Assembly: GCF_014962245.1 (NCBI RefSeq)
Contig: NZ_CP063144.1
Coordinates: forward strand, 238,582 to 302,581
Source of the DNA: Thermosphaera aggregans
GTDB lineage: Archaea; Thermoproteota; Thermoprotei_A; Sulfolobales; Desulfurococcaceae
Length of the DNA: 64,000 nucleotides
Reading direction: 5' to 3'
The position numbers and the translations under genes were made by a program. How positions within the stretch are numbered: the first letter of the stretch is position 1; each line of letters begins with the position of its first letter. A model generated the notes under the pieces. The model was not told the DNA's origin, ran no database searches, and worked only from the letters and a program-made list of their open reading frames with translations. This document shows, in pieces, positions 62,396-64,000 of this stretch.

Positions 62396-63355
62396 ATGAA
62401 GGCAGTATATATGTTTGAACCCCCTAGGAACGGCCTCGAAATCCTTGAAAAAGAAGGCATCCCCTACTCATACTACCCTGGGAGGCAGGCGCCCCCGGAG
62501 TGGCTTGAGAAGGAGCTGAGGGATGCAGTAGTCCTGGTGGCAGCCCCGTGGAACACTGTGCCCAGGGACTTGATCGAGAAGGCTGAGATGCTGAGGCTGA
62601 TCATGGTTCAGGGCTCAGGGCTCGACAAGGTTGACATAGAGGCTGCCACGCAGCGAGGGGTATGCGTAGCCAACGCCCCGGACTACATAGCGGAGACTGT
62701 TGCAGACCATATCATGGCTCTAATACTTGCACACTACAGGAACATTGTCAGAGGCGACAGGTATGTTAGAGAAGGGAAGTGGACTGCCGGGACCCCTCAG
62801 ACACTGATTGGGAGAACGCTGAGCGGTAAGCAGGTTGGAATAGTGGGGATGGGGAGGATAGGGGCCTCGCTGGCCAGGAGGCTCAAGCCCTTCGGGGCGA
62901 GAATAGTCTACTGGGATAGGAGGGCTAAGCCCGAGATAGAGCACGCGCTCGAGGCTCAGAGAATGGATCTAGACCAGCTTGTCGAGACCAGCGACGTGGT
63001 GGCAATAACCGTTGCGCTGACCCCTGAGACAAGGAGGCTGATAAACAGGGACAGGGTATTCAGGATGAAGAAAGGAGCCCTGCTTGTCAACACTGCGAGA
63101 GGGCCTATAGTTGATGAGAAAGCTCTTGCGGAAAGGCTTGCTCAGGGAGAGATCTACGCGGCCCTCGACGTCTTCGAGACGGAGCCCCTCCCGCAGGACA
63201 GCCCGCTGCCTAGGCTTGAAAACACCGTACTAACCCCTCACCTTGGAGGATTCTCCTGGGAGGCCTTGGCGGAGACGGCGAGGTTTGTTGCCGAATCAGT
63301 TGCCGGGTTCATCAAGCAGGGCAGGCTTCCTGACACTGTTGTGAACAAGTGCTGA
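62396..63355 (+). CDS. D-isomer 2-hydroxyacid dehydrogenase
   Basis: 319 residues of the D-2-hydroxyacid dehydrogenase superfamily. NAD-binding GIVGMGRIGASLARRL (about 149-164), NTARGPIVDEKAL with the substrate Arg, catalytic Glu in FETEPLP and the histidine in LTPHLGGFSW. Likely 3-phosphoglycerate or glyoxylate/hydroxypyruvate type; no ACT domain, so it is shorter than typical SerA. ATG 62396; single-gene unit. Confidence 0.9.
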   Translation: MKAVYMFEPPRNGLEILEKEGIPYSYYPGRQAPPEWLEKELRDAVVLVAAPWNTVPRDLIEKAEMLRLIMVQGSGLDKVDIEAATQRGVCVANAPDYIAETVADHIMALILAHYRNIVRGDRYVREGKWTAGTPQTLIGRTLSGKQVGIVGMGRIGASLARRLKPFGARIVYWDRRAKPEIEHALEAQRMDLDQLVETSDVVAITVALTPETRRLINRDRVFRMKKGALLVNTARGPIVDEKALAERLAQGEIYAALDVFETEPLPQDSPLPRLENTVLTPHLGGFSWEALAETARFVAESVAGFIKQGRLPDTVVNKC

Positions 63356-63447
63356 TCAAGCTGGCCCGGGAAAACTTTCACCCTCCCCCGAGCCCTCCGT
63401 GTTTTTAAATTTTTACACGTTGAACTCTTTCAAGCATTTCCTCAAGA

Positions 63448-63864
63448 ATGGTGTCAGGCGTGAAGGCTGTGTCCGGCCTGGTTGCAACAGCTCTGCTGCT
63501 CGCGTTAACGATCGCTGGGGGAGTCCTACTCTACAACTACGTCTACGGCTACCTAGCCGGGGGCGGTAGTAGCGGAGGGGTTGAAGCAGTGTACGTAGCC
63601 CTCTACGACTATGGCTCTGTGAAAGAGCTGTACGCGGAGGTTTTGAACACCGGGTTGAAGACTGTCAGGGTTGAGAAGGTTGTTCTCATTCAGAACGGGA
63701 AACCCATTAACGAAACAAATATCAGTGGAGTCAGCATTCCAGCTGGCGGTAAGGTAGCCATAGTAGTTAGCAACATAACCGCTAACATAAATGCTTCACA
63801 ACCCCTCTACCTTAGAATATACTACGACGGGCAGCCGTCGAAGCTGTTCGAAGTATTCAAGTAG
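63448..63864 (+). CDS. Type IV pilin-like surface protein
   Basis: 138 residues. GVKAVSGLVATALLLALTIAGG is a short basic leader followed by a hydrophobic assembly helix, a class III-like signal cleaved after KAVSG or nearby. The mature part is beta-rich with Asn-rich possible glycosylation sites (NETN, NITANINAS). Candidate substrate of the prepilin peptidase at 31511. TATA-like TTTTTAAATTTTTA at 63401-63414. Confidence 0.72.
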   Translation: MVSGVKAVSGLVATALLLALTIAGGVLLYNYVYGYLAGGGSSGGVEAVYVALYDYGSVKELYAEVLNTGLKTVRVEKVVLIQNGKPINETNISGVSIPAGGKVAIVVSNITANINASQPLYLRIYYDGQPSKLFEVFK

Positions 63865-63888
63865 CCTCGCAGCGGGGCAGGCTTGCAC

Positions 63889-64000
63889 ATGCTTCAAAGG
63901 TTTTTTCAAAACCTTAAAACCATCCTTCCAACCTCCTTCCCCACCCCAGCGGGAAAAGGAGGGCTTGCAGACGCTTCCCTCAGGGTTGTGAAGAGGATTG
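63889..64000 (+). CDS. Partial coding frame at the right edge
   Basis: An open frame from ATG 63889 to the end of the window encodes 37 residues (MLQRFFQNLKTILPTSFPTP..GKGGLADASLRVVKRI). It follows the pilin-like gene by 24 bp and may be a pilus-assembly gene, but the fragment is too short to assign. Confidence 0.45.
   Translation, partial: MLQRFFQNLKTILPTSFPTPAGKGGLADASLRVVKRI

Overview
The window looks like hyperthermophilic crenarchaeal chromosome, most likely Desulfurococcales. It has reverse gyrase flanked by two Alba genes, HerA-NurA, RadA, both topoisomerase VI subunits, an archaeal XPB helicase, archaellin, an intron-containing tRNA-Ala, an archaeal RNase P RNA, and many genes with short leaders or GGTG Shine-Dalgarno (SD) boxes. 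GC is fairly high in the core and clearly lower between about 33.1 and 40.8 kb. I cannot name the species from the sequence alone.

Layout. 0-6 kb: DUF1512 gene, methionine aminopeptidase, metallo-hydrolase, a candidate H/ACA guide RNA, TyrRS, tRNA-Ala(UGC), a RAM-domain protein, Tsr3 and RNase P RNA. 6-13 kb: chromatin and DNA repair genes (Alba, reverse gyrase, Alba, XPB). 13-22 kb: two small regulators, DUF72, membrane proteins, a hydrolase, feoAB and a sugar epimerase. 22-33 kb: surface proteins, a PAPS-reductase-like enzyme, archaellin, ThrRS, RadA, a decayed M48 peptidase, a UbiA prenyltransferase, a TnpB remnant, a prepilin peptidase and a HIT protein. 33-41 kb: AT-rich accessory island with an SPFH-like protein, a repeat protein frameshifted at an A8 run, a membrane protein with three zinc ribbons, and at least four decayed genes. 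41-50 kb: nurA-herA, then a second accessory stretch with a membrane protein, two paralogues of an unknown family (one broken), a frameshifted HNH-like nuclease, a two-gene AAA ATPase/TOPRIM pair resembling OLD/PARIS-type defence, and a broken IS607-type recombinase. 50-64 kb: phosphoribosyltransferase, GMP synthase, a 7-repeat CRISPR array without cas genes, topoisomerase VI, carbon-starvation (CstA) transporter split by a frameshift, an ArsA/Get3-like operon, a hydroxyacid dehydrogenase and a pilin-like protein.

The most notable findings are: (1) three otherwise good genes (tsr3, an XPB-operon gene, nurA) with no AUG/GUG/UUG start but with a GGTG box 7-8 nt before an in-frame AUC, AUA or CUG; (2) three C/D-box sRNAs and one H/ACA-like RNA in intergenic DNA, two of the C/D guides matching sequences I recall as conserved in 23S rRNA; (3) the AAA/TOPRIM pair inside a decaying mobile region; (4) several homopolymer or single-base frameshifts and recent internal duplications in the accessory islands. 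Motif recognition is by eye. No database search was run, so family names for weakly conserved proteins are inference.
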